Assembly: GCA_031254555.1 (NCBI GenBank)
Contig: JAIRUF010000035.1
Location: 1-7,004, forward strand
Reading direction: 5' to 3'
Origin: Oscillospiraceae bacterium
GTDB taxonomy: Bacteria > Bacillota > Clostridia > Oscillospirales > Acutalibacteraceae
Length of the DNA stretch: 7,004 nt
Position numbers and translations under genes: made by a program. Each line of letters starts with the position of its first letter. Positions within the stretch are counted from its first letter, which is position 1. The notes beneath the pieces are model-generated. The model was not told the DNA's origin. It searched no databases and saw only the letters and a program-made list of their open reading frames with translations. This document shows, one piece after another, positions 1-5,953 of this stretch.

Positions 1-99
1 TATCCCGGCGATTATCTTGCAGTCAACCCGTTTTTCTGCACAGCGGACTATAACGTCGCCCATTCTGCCGTTGCAGCCATTAAGTGCTATTTTAATCAT
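1..99 (-). CDS. dapB: 4-hydroxy-tetrahydrodipicolinate reductase, N-terminal 33 codons (truncated by window edge)
   Basis: DapB reduces the DapA product to tetrahydrodipicolinate with NAD(P)H in the cytoplasm, the second committed step of lysine/diaminopimelate synthesis. Only the first 33 codons are visible; the rest lies beyond base 1. They begin MIKIALNGCNGRMGDVIV, the Rossmann beta strand and glycine-rich nucleotide-binding loop (GCNGRMG, residues 8-14) typical of DapB. The ATG at 99-97 is chosen because it places this motif at the usual distance from the N-terminus. The ribosome binding site is modest (AGGATGTGG just upstream). The gene lies 23 nt downstream of the dapA stop on the same strand, so it is probably the third gene of an asd-dapA-dapB operon under the lysine riboswitch. 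An out-of-frame ATG inside the ribosome-binding region stops after five codons and is not a credible start. Confidence 0.9.
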   Translation of the reverse strand, partial: MIKIALNGCNGRMGDVIVRCAEKRVDCKIIAGI

Positions 100-122
100 G
101 TTTCCACATCCTAAAATAATCT

Positions 123-1010
123 TTATATAAGATTATATTTCTTAAGGGTAGATTTTAAAACCTCTCTGTTTGAATCAGACAGCGGAGACAAGGGCAACCG
201 GCACGGGCCCACATCATACCCCATCATAACAAGAGCTTCCTTAACAGGTACCGGGCTCACCTCAATAAAAAGGTCATTGCAAAGCTGAAGGTACTCCAGC
301 TGCAGGTTAGCGCTTCCCTTATGGTCTCCGTTTAAATATCTGGATGCTATGTCATGAGCAGCTTTCGGTGCAACATTCGAGAGCACAGATATAACGCCCT
401 TTGCTCCAAGCGACATAAAAGCCGTGATCTGATCGTCGTTCCCGACGTAGACGTCAAGGCTGTCACCGCACAGAGATATGGTTTTTGCAATAGCTGAAAT
501 ATCCCCGTTAGCTTCTTTGATGGCGACGATTCTGTCATGCTTTGAAAGTTCATAATAGGTTTGAGGTTTTACATTAAGCCCCGTGCGGCTTGGAACATTA
601 TAAATAATTATTGGGGCCGAAACCCTGTCAGCAATATACTCATAGTGTTTTATAAGTCCGCTTTGCGACGTCTTATTATAATATGGCGTTACCATAAGAA
701 GTCCGTCTACTCCTGCTTTTTCCGCCTCATTTGAGAGCTTTACTCCATAGGCGGTGTCGTTGCTTCCGGTACCGGCAATAACAGGGACGCGCCCTCTCAC
801 ATAGTCCACTGCAAACTTAATTGCCTTCGAGTGCTCCTCATGGTCAAGCACCGGACTTTCCCCTGTGGTTCCGCATATGATTACAGCGTCTGTACCGCTG
901 TCTATTTGCCAGTCTATTAACTTACCTAAAAGGTCAAAGTTTATTTTATTGTCCTTGTCAAACGGAGTAACAATAGCAACTCCTGCGCCTGTAAAAATAG
1001 TCTTCTTCAT
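123..1010 (-). CDS. dapA: 4-hydroxy-tetrahydrodipicolinate synthase
   Basis: DapA condenses pyruvate with aspartate semialdehyde, the first committed step to diaminopimelate and lysine, and is a cytosolic class I (Schiff-base) aldolase. The 295-residue product has the family's usual length and a full TIM-barrel motif set: GTTGES at 47-52 with T48/T49, TPYYNK at 108-113 with Y111, YNVPSRTG at 137-144 with Y137 and R142, and the Schiff-base lysine K165 in IKEANGD. These sit at a constant +4 offset from the known E. coli catalytic residues (T44, T45, Y107, Y133, R138, K161), so the enzyme should be active. The ATG start is preceded by GGAGGAAA about 9 nt upstream. Only 16 nt separate it from the asd stop, which supports cotranscription and probably coupled translation. 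Control is expected from the lysine riboswitch ahead of asd. Confidence 0.97.
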   Translation of the reverse strand: MKKTIFTGAGVAIVTPFDKDNKINFDLLGKLIDWQIDSGTDAVIICGTTGESPVLDHEEHSKAIKFAVDYVRGRVPVIAGTGSNDTAYGVKLSNEAEKAGVDGLLMVTPYYNKTSQSGLIKHYEYIADRVSAPIIIYNVPSRTGLNVKPQTYYELSKHDRIVAIKEANGDISAIAKTISLCGDSLDVYVGNDDQITAFMSLGAKGVISVLSNVAPKAAHDIASRYLNGDHKGSANLQLEYLQLCNDLFIEVSPVPVKEALVMMGYDVGPCRLPLSPLSDSNREVLKSTLKKYNLI

Positions 1011-1026
1011 AAAATGTTTCCTCCAA

Positions 1027-2109
1027 TCAGTCCATATAGCCTTCAGCGCAAAGCAGCTCTGCCATTAAAACAGCTCCGCCAGCAGCGCCTCGCAGCGTAT
1101 TGTGTGATAAGCATACAAACTTATAGTCAAACTGGGCATCTTCCCTTAAACGTCCTATGGAAACAGCCATTCCGTTTTCAAGATTCCTCATCAATTTGGT
1201 CTGCGGCAGATTATCCTCAGGGAAATAGTGTAAAAACTGTTTTGGAGCGCTTGGTAAATTAAGCTCTTGTGCGCGTCCGCTATAGTTTTTCCATATACTT
1301 AAAATTTCATCTTTTGACGGCTTTTTATCAAACTTTACGAAAACAGCCCCCAAATGCCCGTCTGACACCGGAACACGAATGCACTGCGTTGTAATATTAG
1401 GTGATGATGCTGTAACGATCTCGTCGTCTTTTACTTCTCCCCATATCTTAAGGGGCTCTTTTTCGGACTTTTCCTCTTCCCCGCCAATGTATGGTATAAT
1501 ATTGTCCACCATCTCCGGCCAGGTTTCAAAGGTTTTGCCGGCCCCTGAAATTGCCTGATAGGTGCACACCAAAACATCCTTTACGCCATAGTCTTTTGAC
1601 AGCGGAAACAATGCAGGCACATAGCTTTGAATTGAGCAGTTAGATTTAACAGATATAAATCCGCGCTTTGTTCCAAGCCTTTTCCTTTGCGCGGGGATTA
1701 TGTCAATGTGGCCTGCGTTAATTTCCGGAATGATCATTGGAACATCGCTTGTAAACCTGTGAGCGCTGTTGTTTGACACCACAGGGCACTCCGCCTTTGC
1801 ATAAGCGTATTCAAGCTCTTTGATCTCATCTTTTTTCATATCTACAGCACAGAATACAAAGTCAACCAATGACGCTATTTTTTCAATGTCATCCTGTGCG
1901 TTTAAAACAATTAAGCTGCCCATAGATTCAGGCATCGGAGTTTCCAGTGACCAGCGGTCGCCCAGCGCTTCTTTATATGTTTTACCTGCGGAGCGAGGGC
2001 TTGCTGCCACCGCTTTTACTGTAAACCACGGGTGATTTTCAAGTATGCTTGCAAATCTTTGGCCAACCATACCCGTAGCTCCGATAACCCCTACGTTATA
2101 CTTTCTCAT
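1027..2109 (-). CDS. asd: aspartate-semialdehyde dehydrogenase (archaeal/fungal-type subclass)
   Basis: Asd reduces L-aspartyl-4-phosphate to aspartate semialdehyde with NADPH, supplying the branch point to lysine, threonine and methionine. The 360-residue protein carries an N-terminal Rossmann motif VGVIGATGMVGQRF (residues 6-19), SNNSAHR at 112-118, the catalytic cysteine C158 in SNCSIQ, AISGAG at 186-191, and the substrate/acid-base segment R245 to H252 in RVPVSDGH. The overall pattern fits the TIGR00978-like group rather than the shorter E. coli type. I place the start at ATG 2109-2107: GGAGGG lies exactly 7 nt upstream. A longer in-frame reading from TTG 2124 would begin inside that ribosome-binding sequence and is rejected. 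The gene is first in the operon, followed closely by dapA, and its leader holds a lysine riboswitch and terminator. One mild oddity is isoleucine after the catalytic CS pair, where threonine is common. Confidence 0.95.
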   Translation of the reverse strand: MRKYNVGVIGATGMVGQRFASILENHPWFTVKAVAASPRSAGKTYKEALGDRWSLETPMPESMGSLIVLNAQDDIEKIASLVDFVFCAVDMKKDEIKELEYAYAKAECPVVSNNSAHRFTSDVPMIIPEINAGHIDIIPAQRKRLGTKRGFISVKSNCSIQSYVPALFPLSKDYGVKDVLVCTYQAISGAGKTFETWPEMVDNIIPYIGGEEEKSEKEPLKIWGEVKDDEIVTASSPNITTQCIRVPVSDGHLGAVFVKFDKKPSKDEILSIWKNYSGRAQELNLPSAPKQFLHYFPEDNLPQTKLMRNLENGMAVSIGRLREDAQFDYKFVCLSHNTLRGAAGGAVLMAELLCAEGYMD

Positions 2110-2116
2110 CAAAATT

Positions 2117-2122
2117 CCCTCC
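2117..2122 (-). promoter_or_regulatory. asd ribosome binding site (GGAGGG)
   Basis: GGAGGG on the minus strand is spaced 7 nt from ATG 2109. It decides the asd start, because the alternative upstream TTG codon overlaps its first base. Confidence 0.85.
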
Positions 2123-2138
2123 AAATAAGAATTAATAT

Positions 2139-2161
2139 AAAAAAACCGGTTGTCAACCGGT
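2139..2161 (-). terminator. intrinsic terminator in the asd leader, riboswitch expression platform
   Basis: Read on the minus strand, ACCGGTT and AACCGGT form a 7-bp stem with a 3-nt loop (GAC), followed at once by a run of six or seven U. It lies about 50 nt downstream of the lysine riboswitch aptamer and 30 nt before the asd start codon, the expected place for a lysine-dependent attenuator. Its 5' arm overlaps by two bases a candidate antiterminator strand at 2160-2169. Confidence 0.88.
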
Positions 2162-2213
2162 CATCATTGCAATATAATATGAGAAGCGTGATAAAAGGAC
2201 AAACCCTTTAATT

Positions 2214-2380
2214 GATAGCTCTCCATCATGCACAATGATGACAGTTACATAGCTGTTAACTATGCAACCAGCATTACGGCAACGCGAATACCGTAAAACT
2301 TCGGCGTCATTCCCTTTCACATTTTATCAGCGGCCTTCGGTGGCCTTAAAAATGGTACTGATAAATGACGCGCCTCTACC
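2214..2380 (-). ncRNA. lysine riboswitch (L-box) upstream of asd
   Basis: The minus strand shows the conserved L-box blocks in order: GGTAGAGGCGCG (2380-2369), AGTA (2359-2356), GAAAGGG (2318-2312), GACGCCGAAG (2308-2299), CTGTCA (2244-2239) and GGAGAGCTATC (2224-2214). They match the known lysC L-box of Bacillus subtilis closely. Stems are visible. P1 pairs GGUAG with CUAUC. P2 has outer GCGUCAU/AUGACGC pairs, inner UAUCAG/CUGAUA pairs and a GGCC-capped tip. P3 is the UUACGG/CCGUAA hairpin, P4 is GUUGCAUAG/CUAUGUAAC, and P5 is CAUCAU/AUGAUG. The known class binds free lysine and represses downstream genes. With a terminator next downstream, the inference is that high lysine ends transcription before asd-dapA-dapB. 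The genes controlled (lysine/DAP synthesis) agree with the ligand. Confidence 0.95.
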
Positions 2381-2391
2381 TAAAACAGTTG

Positions 2392-2420
2392 TTAAATTAT
2401 AGATATGATACCACTATAAT
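2392..2420 (+). promoter_or_regulatory. candidate promoter for queA-tgt
   Basis: A perfect TATAAT lies at 2415-2420. The best-spaced -35 is weak: TTAAAT at 2392-2397 with a 17-nt spacer. TTGTTA at 2389-2394 matches better but needs a 20-nt spacer. The implied start near 2427 gives a 5' leader of about 38 nt before queA. The -10 falls within the spacer of the opposing asd promoter. Confidence 0.5.
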
Positions 2421-2433
2421 ATATATTAGTCAA
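2405..2433 (-). promoter_or_regulatory. sigma-A type promoter for asd-dapA-dapB
   Basis: On the minus strand TTGACT (2433-2428) and TATCAT (2410-2405) each match the vegetative consensus at five of six positions and are separated by exactly 17 nt. Transcription should start near 2398, giving a short lead-in before the riboswitch begins at 2380. The region overlaps the candidate queA promoter on the other strand. Confidence 0.75.
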
Positions 2434-2464
2434 ATAATTTTTAATGATTTTCCGGGAGAAACCT

Positions 2465-3490
2465 ATGAAAAAAAGCGACTTTGATTACGATCTTCCCAAA
2501 GAGCTCATTGCGCAGCATCCAATCGACAAGCGTGACGATTCAAGGCTTATGCTTATCGATAGCAAAACAGGTGAAATAGCTCACAGTCATTTTCACAATA
2601 TAGTTGATTACCTGAACAAAGGAGACTGCCTGATTTTAAATGATACCCGCGTACTTCCCGCAAGACTTTACGGCATTAAAGAGGGTACAGGGGCAAAGGT
2701 GGAATTTCTGCTGTTAAATCAAATAGAAAAAGATATATGGGAAGTTATAACCGGCCCTGGGAAAAGGGCGAAAACCGGAGCGAAGTTCAGCTTTGGCGAC
2801 GGAGAGCTAAAGGCAGAAATAACCAATGTATTAAAAGACGGCAACAGGATAGCCAAGTTATCTTATAACGGTAACCTTTTTAGCATACTCGATAAAATAG
2901 GGCAGATGCCACTGCCTCACTATATAAATGAAGAGCTTAAAGACAGGGAAAGGTATCAGACAGTTTTTTCAAAAGAGCTTGGCTCTGCAGCGGCTCCAAC
3001 CGCCGGGCTTCATTTTACAAACGAGCTTTTAAATAAAATTAGGGAAAAGGGGATAGGTATAGGTTTTGTCACCCTGCATGTGGGTCTTGGAACATTTCGG
3101 CCGGTAAAGGCTGAGAATATTGAAGATCATAAGATGCACTCGGAGCATTACTGGATTCCCCAAAAGACAGCCGCGCTGATAAACAAGGCAAAGGCCGCAA
3201 ACAAAAGGGTCGTTGCTGTGGGCACGACTTGCTGCAGAACGCTTGAATCGGCAATGGAAAAGCTTGGTGAAATAAATGAGCATGAAGATTTTACTGATAT
3301 TTTTATTTACCCCGGTTTTGAATTTAAATGTATTGACGCATTGATAACCAACTTTCATCTTCCACAAAGTACTCTTATTATGCTGGTGAGTGCGTTTTGC
3401 GGATACGATAATACAATGAAAGCCTATGAAACAGCAGTGGATAAACAGTACAGATTTTTTAGCTTTGGGGACTCTATGTTTATATCATAG
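2465..3490 (+). CDS. queA: S-adenosylmethionine:tRNA ribosyltransferase-isomerase
   Basis: QueA transfers and isomerises the ribosyl part of S-adenosylmethionine onto preQ1 at the wobble position of GUN-anticodon tRNAs, making epoxyqueuosine. The 341-residue length is normal. Family motifs run in order: [16 protein letters not shown] (4-19), [13 protein letters not shown] (58-70), GPGKRAK (97-103), MPLPHYI (148-154), APTAGLHFT (177-185), [12 protein letters not shown] (203-214), [10 protein letters not shown] (222-231), [16 protein letters not shown] (296-311) and the terminal [12 protein letters not shown] (329-340). I start at ATG 2465 because GGGAG lies about 8 nt upstream and [10 protein letters not shown] aligns with family N-termini; an in-frame ATG at 2444 would only add seven residues upstream of that site. 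The segment [11 protein letters not shown] has two adjacent cysteines where many relatives have Ser-Thr or similar. It is followed by tgt, the preceding step of the pathway, 83 nt downstream. Confidence 0.97.
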   Translation: MKKSDFDYDLPKELIAQHPIDKRDDSRLMLIDSKTGEIAHSHFHNIVDYLNKGDCLILNDTRVLPARLYGIKEGTGAKVEFLLLNQIEKDIWEVITGPGKRAKTGAKFSFGDGELKAEITNVLKDGNRIAKLSYNGNLFSILDKIGQMPLPHYINEELKDRERYQTVFSKELGSAAAPTAGLHFTNELLNKIREKGIGIGFVTLHVGLGTFRPVKAENIEDHKMHSEHYWIPQKTAALINKAKAANKRVVAVGTTCCRTLESAMEKLGEINEHEDFTDIFIYPGFEFKCIDALITNFHLPQSTLIMLVSAFCGYDNTMKAYETAVDKQYRFFSFGDSMFIS

Positions 3491-3564
3491 CTGCGCGCAC
3501 CGTTTCGGTACGTTTAAAAAGTTGGATTTGCAGCCCCTAGTTAAGGCGTGGAAGATAAGCTTTT

Positions 3565-3570
3565 AGGAGG
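3565..3570 (+). promoter_or_regulatory. tgt ribosome binding site with ambiguous spacing
   Basis: AGGAGG is only 3 nt from the ATG at 3574 but 12 nt from the next in-frame ATG at 3583. Neither is ideal, so the annotated tgt N-terminus could be three residues too long. Confidence 0.7.
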
Positions 3571-3573
3571 CAA

Positions 3574-4713
3574 ATGGTAAATATGCTAAAGGTTATAAAA
3601 AAAGAGGGCAAGGCAAGACTTTGTGAGTTTACAACCGTACACTCACAGGTACACACACCTGCATTTATGAACGTTGCGACAAGCGGAGCCATTAAGGGCG
3701 CTGTTGACTCCGTCGACCTAGAGTCCGTAAATTGCCAGGTTATGCTCTGCAACACATATCACCTGCATGTTCGACCAAATGACGAGCTTATAAGGGATTT
3801 GGGAGGTCTAAACAAGTTTACCGGCTGGAGCAAAACCACACTGACGGACAGCGGCGGTTTTCAGGTGTTTTCACTGGCGTCTCTGAGGAAAATAGAGGAG
3901 GAGGGGGTGAGCTTTTCTTCTCATATAGACGGCAAACACATCTTTATGGGTCCTTGTGAAAGCATAAGGATACAATCCAATTTGGGGTCAACCATCGCAA
4001 TGGCATTTGATGAATGTATCGCAAGCTCCTCGGAGTTTGACTATGTTTTGAAATCATGCAATCGTACTACCAGGTGGCTTTACAGGTGCAAGGAAGAGAT
4101 GGAAAGGCTTAACGCCATCCATGATACAATAAATAAAAAACAGATGTTGTTTGGAATAAATCAAGGGTCGATATTTTCTGATCTTCGTATAAAGCATATG
4201 GAGGAGATAGTAAAGCTAAATCTTGACGGATACGCAATCGGAGGTTTGGCGGTGGGGGAGAGCAAGGCGGAAATGCATCGCATTATATCCTGTGTGGAAA
4301 CTTTTATGCCGGAGGACAAACCCCGTTATCTTATGGGAGTGGGCACTCCGGGTGATATAATACAGGGCGTCAGTAATGGAGTGGACCTGTTTGACTGCGT
4401 TATGCCCAGCAGAAACGCAAGGCACGGACATATATTTACATGGAACGGGATAATAAACATCAACAACCAAAAATACCGGTGTGATGACAATCCGTTAGAA
4501 CCTGGGTGTTCTTGCCCGGCTTGCACTGCGCACTCAAGGTCATATATAAGGCATCTGTTTAAAAGCAAAGAAATGCTTGGAATGAGGCTTTGCGTAATGC
4601 ATAATCTGTATTTTTATAATACTCTTATGGAGAAGATACGTGACAACATAGAACAAAATACGTTTAGTGAGTTTAAAGAAAAGTATGCGGATTTGCTGGA
4701 TACGCGTATATGA
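3574..4713 (+). CDS. tgt: queuine/preQ1 tRNA-guanine transglycosylase
   Basis: Tgt exchanges guanine 34 of GUN-anticodon tRNAs (Tyr, His, Asn, Asp) for preQ1, which QueA then modifies. The 379-residue protein has the usual TIM-barrel and zinc layout: D92 in TDSGGFQVFS, D146 and C148 in FDEC, Q197 in FGINQG, GGLAVGE at 223-229, M254, the nucleophile D274 in LFDCVMPSRNARHG, and zinc ligands C312, C314, C317 and H343. From Q197 onward these sit at a constant -6 offset from the Zymomonas enzyme. Cysteine after FDE and valine in GGLAVGE match the preQ1-specific bacterial form; eukaryotic queuine enzymes carry valine and glycine at these places. This agrees with queA next door. The VATSGAIKG segment (34-42) departs from the common VGTQATVKG, a variant I associate with Ruminococcaceae-like clostridia. 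The start could be ATG 3574 or 3583 because of the ribosome-binding spacing. It probably forms an operon with queA. Confidence 0.97.
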   Translation: MVNMLKVIKKEGKARLCEFTTVHSQVHTPAFMNVATSGAIKGAVDSVDLESVNCQVMLCNTYHLHVRPNDELIRDLGGLNKFTGWSKTTLTDSGGFQVFSLASLRKIEEEGVSFSSHIDGKHIFMGPCESIRIQSNLGSTIAMAFDECIASSSEFDYVLKSCNRTTRWLYRCKEEMERLNAIHDTINKKQMLFGINQGSIFSDLRIKHMEEIVKLNLDGYAIGGLAVGESKAEMHRIISCVETFMPEDKPRYLMGVGTPGDIIQGVSNGVDLFDCVMPSRNARHGHIFTWNGIININNQKYRCDDNPLEPGCSCPACTAHSRSYIRHLFKSKEMLGMRLCVMHNLYFYNTLMEKIRDNIEQNTFSEFKEKYADLLDTRI

Positions 4714-4749
4714 TTTTAGTAAAACGTCGGGTATAATGCCATAAATTGC

Positions 4750-4778
4750 TTGCATATAAGGTGTTTTCAATATATAAT
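4750..4778 (+). promoter_or_regulatory. candidate promoter upstream of yajC
   Basis: TTGCAT (4750-4755) and a perfect TATAAT (4773-4778) are separated by 17 nt. The -35 matches only its TTG. Transcription from about 4785 would give yajC a leader near 150 nt containing a possible small ORF. This suggests yajC can be expressed separately from queA-tgt. Confidence 0.5.
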
Positions 4779-4800
4779 GTTTTAAGCGAAGATTTTGGGA

Positions 4801-4896
4801 GTGAATACCGCCAATTGGTCAAGAGAATGCGTAGAGGTCATTAAGGGGAAAATAAGCATTTTCTTCAGGAATAAATTGTCAAATAACGTTTTATAA
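4801..4896 (+). CDS. possible 31-residue leader ORF upstream of yajC (unproven)
   Basis: A GTG-initiated frame encodes 31 residues starting MNTANWSRECVEVIKGKI and ending in SNVL, with a TAA stop 40 nt before yajC. I do not recognise it. The only ribosome-binding candidate (TTTTGGGA) directly abuts the GTG, too close for normal initiation. A TTG at 4795 in the same frame is an alternative, also without a good site. It has a mildly hydrophobic ISIFF stretch but no convincing membrane segment or signal peptide, and only one cysteine, so it is not a SCIFF peptide. A 10-bp RNA pairing (4821-4830 with 4856-4865) lies within it. It may be chance; its location, in the putative yajC leader just downstream of the candidate promoter, is the only positive argument. 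Confidence 0.22.
   Translation: MNTANWSRECVEVIKGKISIFFRNKLSNNVL
4821..4865 (+). other. possible RNA hairpin in the yajC leader
   Basis: AAGAGAATGC (4821-4830) can pair with GCATTTTCTT (4856-4865) over 10 bp with one G-U pair, enclosing a 25-nt purine-rich loop that contains AGAGG and AAGGGG. It is not followed by a T-run, so it is not a terminator. It matches no riboswitch class that I recognise. Confidence 0.3.
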
Positions 4897-4936
4897 TAAA
4901 TCATAACATATTAATTAAAATAACGGAGGTTAAAAA

Positions 4937-5362
4937 ATGACTTATAATATCTTTTTGCTTATGCCCTCAGCCGCTGGGAATGCGGAGTCACAGAGCGGCG
5001 GGCTGCAATCATTTTTACCGATTCTTCTGCTTGTAGGCATGTTTGCTTTAATGTATTTCTTTATGGTAAGGCCGCAGAAAAATCAGGAGAAGAGAGACGC
5101 GCAAATGCGTGAGGGGACTCAGATCGGCGATGAAATAGTTACTTCTGGCGGTATTTTAGGCAGAGTTGTCACTATAAAAGAAGATTCGCTCGTCGTTGAA
5201 ACAGGAGCTGACAGGGTAAAAATACGCATTACAAAAACGTCTATTTTAAAAAATGTTACAGCGGACCAAAAATTAATAGAAAGCAGGCAGGCAGCGCTTG
5301 AGACCGTCAAGGCAAACAGGGAAGCTGCCAAGGAAAAGAAGTCCAAGAAAAAAAATAAATAA
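4937..5362 (+). CDS. yajC: Sec translocon accessory subunit YajC
   Basis: YajC is a small single-span membrane protein that associates with SecDF and the SecYEG translocon (known mainly from E. coli). The 141-residue product shows a short N-terminus, a hydrophobic span at about 25-43 (FLPILLLVGMFALMYFFMV), the family signature VRPQKNQ just after it (44-50), and the conserved cytoplasmic stretch GDEIVTSGGILGRV at 64-77. The tail from about residue 112 is charged and ends in a lysine-rich run, longer than in the shortest family members. GGAGG lies 7 nt before the ATG, so the start is firm. Its place after queA-tgt is classical, but the usual secD/secF partners do not follow here. It may have its own promoter in the 223-nt gap, and a strong terminator-like hairpin follows 46 nt after its stop. 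Confidence 0.95.
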   Translation: MTYNIFLLMPSAAGNAESQSGGLQSFLPILLLVGMFALMYFFMVRPQKNQEKRDAQMREGTQIGDEIVTSGGILGRVVTIKEDSLVVETGADRVKIRITKTSILKNVTADQKLIESRQAALETVKANREAAKEKKSKKKNK

Positions 5363-5408
5363 GGTAATAAATAACGCTTAATAGCTTGTACAATAGCATA
5401 AATTTTTC

Positions 5409-5452
5409 TTCCCCCTCATATCATCTACTAATGATATGAGGGGGAATTTTTT
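5409..5452 (+). terminator. strong intrinsic terminator or attenuator between yajC and the TIGR04086-type gene
   Basis: A perfect 16-bp inverted repeat (5409-5424 with 5431-5446, loop CTACTA) is followed by six T at 5447-5452 and then directly by the ATG of the next gene. The right arm contains GAGGGGG, the only good ribosome-binding sequence for that gene. The minus-strand side has no U-run, so it acts in the plus direction. Confidence 0.88.
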
Positions 5453-5908
5453 ATGACTGCCATAACAAAGTCAAAAAATAGACTAAGAAGTTTAAAAACA
5501 AATACCAAAAAAACAACGACAGAAAGTGAATCAAAACTTTTCACAATGTCAGTTATAAAGGGATTTGCAGTGGGAACGGCTGTTTTATTTATCTTTATAT
5601 CTTTATTTGCTTTATTGATGTTGAAATATGATCCAACTGAGAAAGCCATCCCAATCATGGCCATTGTTTCATGTGCAACAGGTGCATTTGCGGGTGGCTT
5701 TTGGTCTGGCAGATGTATTGGCAAAAAAGGTATGTTAATAGGATCTGTAACCGGAATTCCAATTGCCGTTTTAATAAGCGTTATGTCTATAGCGTCAAGA
5801 GAAAGCGAACTGGGCTCCCTGTTGGCGGTAACAATATTTATTGTGCTGTTTATGGCGTGTGTCGGAGGTATAGGCGCCGTTAATTCAAAGTTCGCGAAAA
5901 GAAAATAA
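5453..5908 (+). CDS. four-helix membrane protein, TIGR04086-like
   Basis: This 151-residue protein has a basic, Ser/Thr-rich N-terminus of about 33 residues and then four hydrophobic spans at roughly 35-57, 65-84, 94-113 and 121-143, with glycine-rich helices (GAFAGGFWSGR, GGIGAV) and a basic end. Size, topology and position after yajC match the TIGR04086 family of small clostridial membrane proteins, which has no known function; the assignment rests on recall and context. ATG 5453 has GAGGGGG at good spacing, but that sequence lies in the 3' arm of a terminator hairpin. An internal ATG at 5546 would give a 120-residue protein, closer to the usual family length, but has no clear ribosome binding site. 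Relatives are often followed by the SCIFF peptide and its radical-SAM maturase; here a SpoIIM-like gene follows. Confidence 0.8.
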   Translation: MTAITKSKNRLRSLKTNTKKTTTESESKLFTMSVIKGFAVGTAVLFIFISLFALLMLKYDPTEKAIPIMAIVSCATGAFAGGFWSGRCIGKKGMLIGSVTGIPIAVLISVMSIASRESELGSLLAVTIFIVLFMACVGGIGAVNSKFAKRK

Positions 5909-5939
5909 AAAATCATCAGTTTTTGCATCAAAACTTTTT

Positions 5940-5945
5940 GGAGGA
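5940..5945 (+). promoter_or_regulatory. ribosome binding site for the GTG-started SpoIIM-like gene
   Basis: GGAGGA is separated from GTG 5954 by 8-9 nt. The ATG at 5946 within this site opens a nine-codon out-of-frame reading that stops at once, so GTG is preferred. Confidence 0.7.
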
Positions 5946-5953
5946 ATGTACCT

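Noticed and set aside
2107..2124. Upstream TTG start giving asd five extra residues
   Set aside because: The TTG overlaps the GGAGGG ribosome binding site that is ideally spaced for ATG 2109, and family N-termini begin at the shorter form.
3029..3367. 112-codon minus-strand frame inside queA
   Set aside because: Antisense to a conserved stretch of queA with intact family motifs; composition is cysteine-rich and irregular, with no start context.
3500..3511. ACCG/CGGT mini-hairpin after queA
   Set aside because: Only four base pairs and no T-run; the queA-tgt gap otherwise shows only the tgt ribosome binding site.
4732..4737. TATAAT just after tgt as a promoter -10
   Set aside because: No plausible -35 at 16-18 nt upstream and no extended -10 bases; the nearby pair at 4750-4778 is better.
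4876..4897. TTGTCA and TATAAT near yajC as a promoter
   Set aside because: The spacer is only 10 nt, and no acceptable -35 lies 16-18 nt upstream of this TATAAT.
5918..5939. Hairpin AGTTTT/AAAACT followed by TTTT between the two membrane-protein genes
   Set aside because: The stem is six base pairs, almost all A-T, too weak to be called a terminator; cotranscription is more likely.
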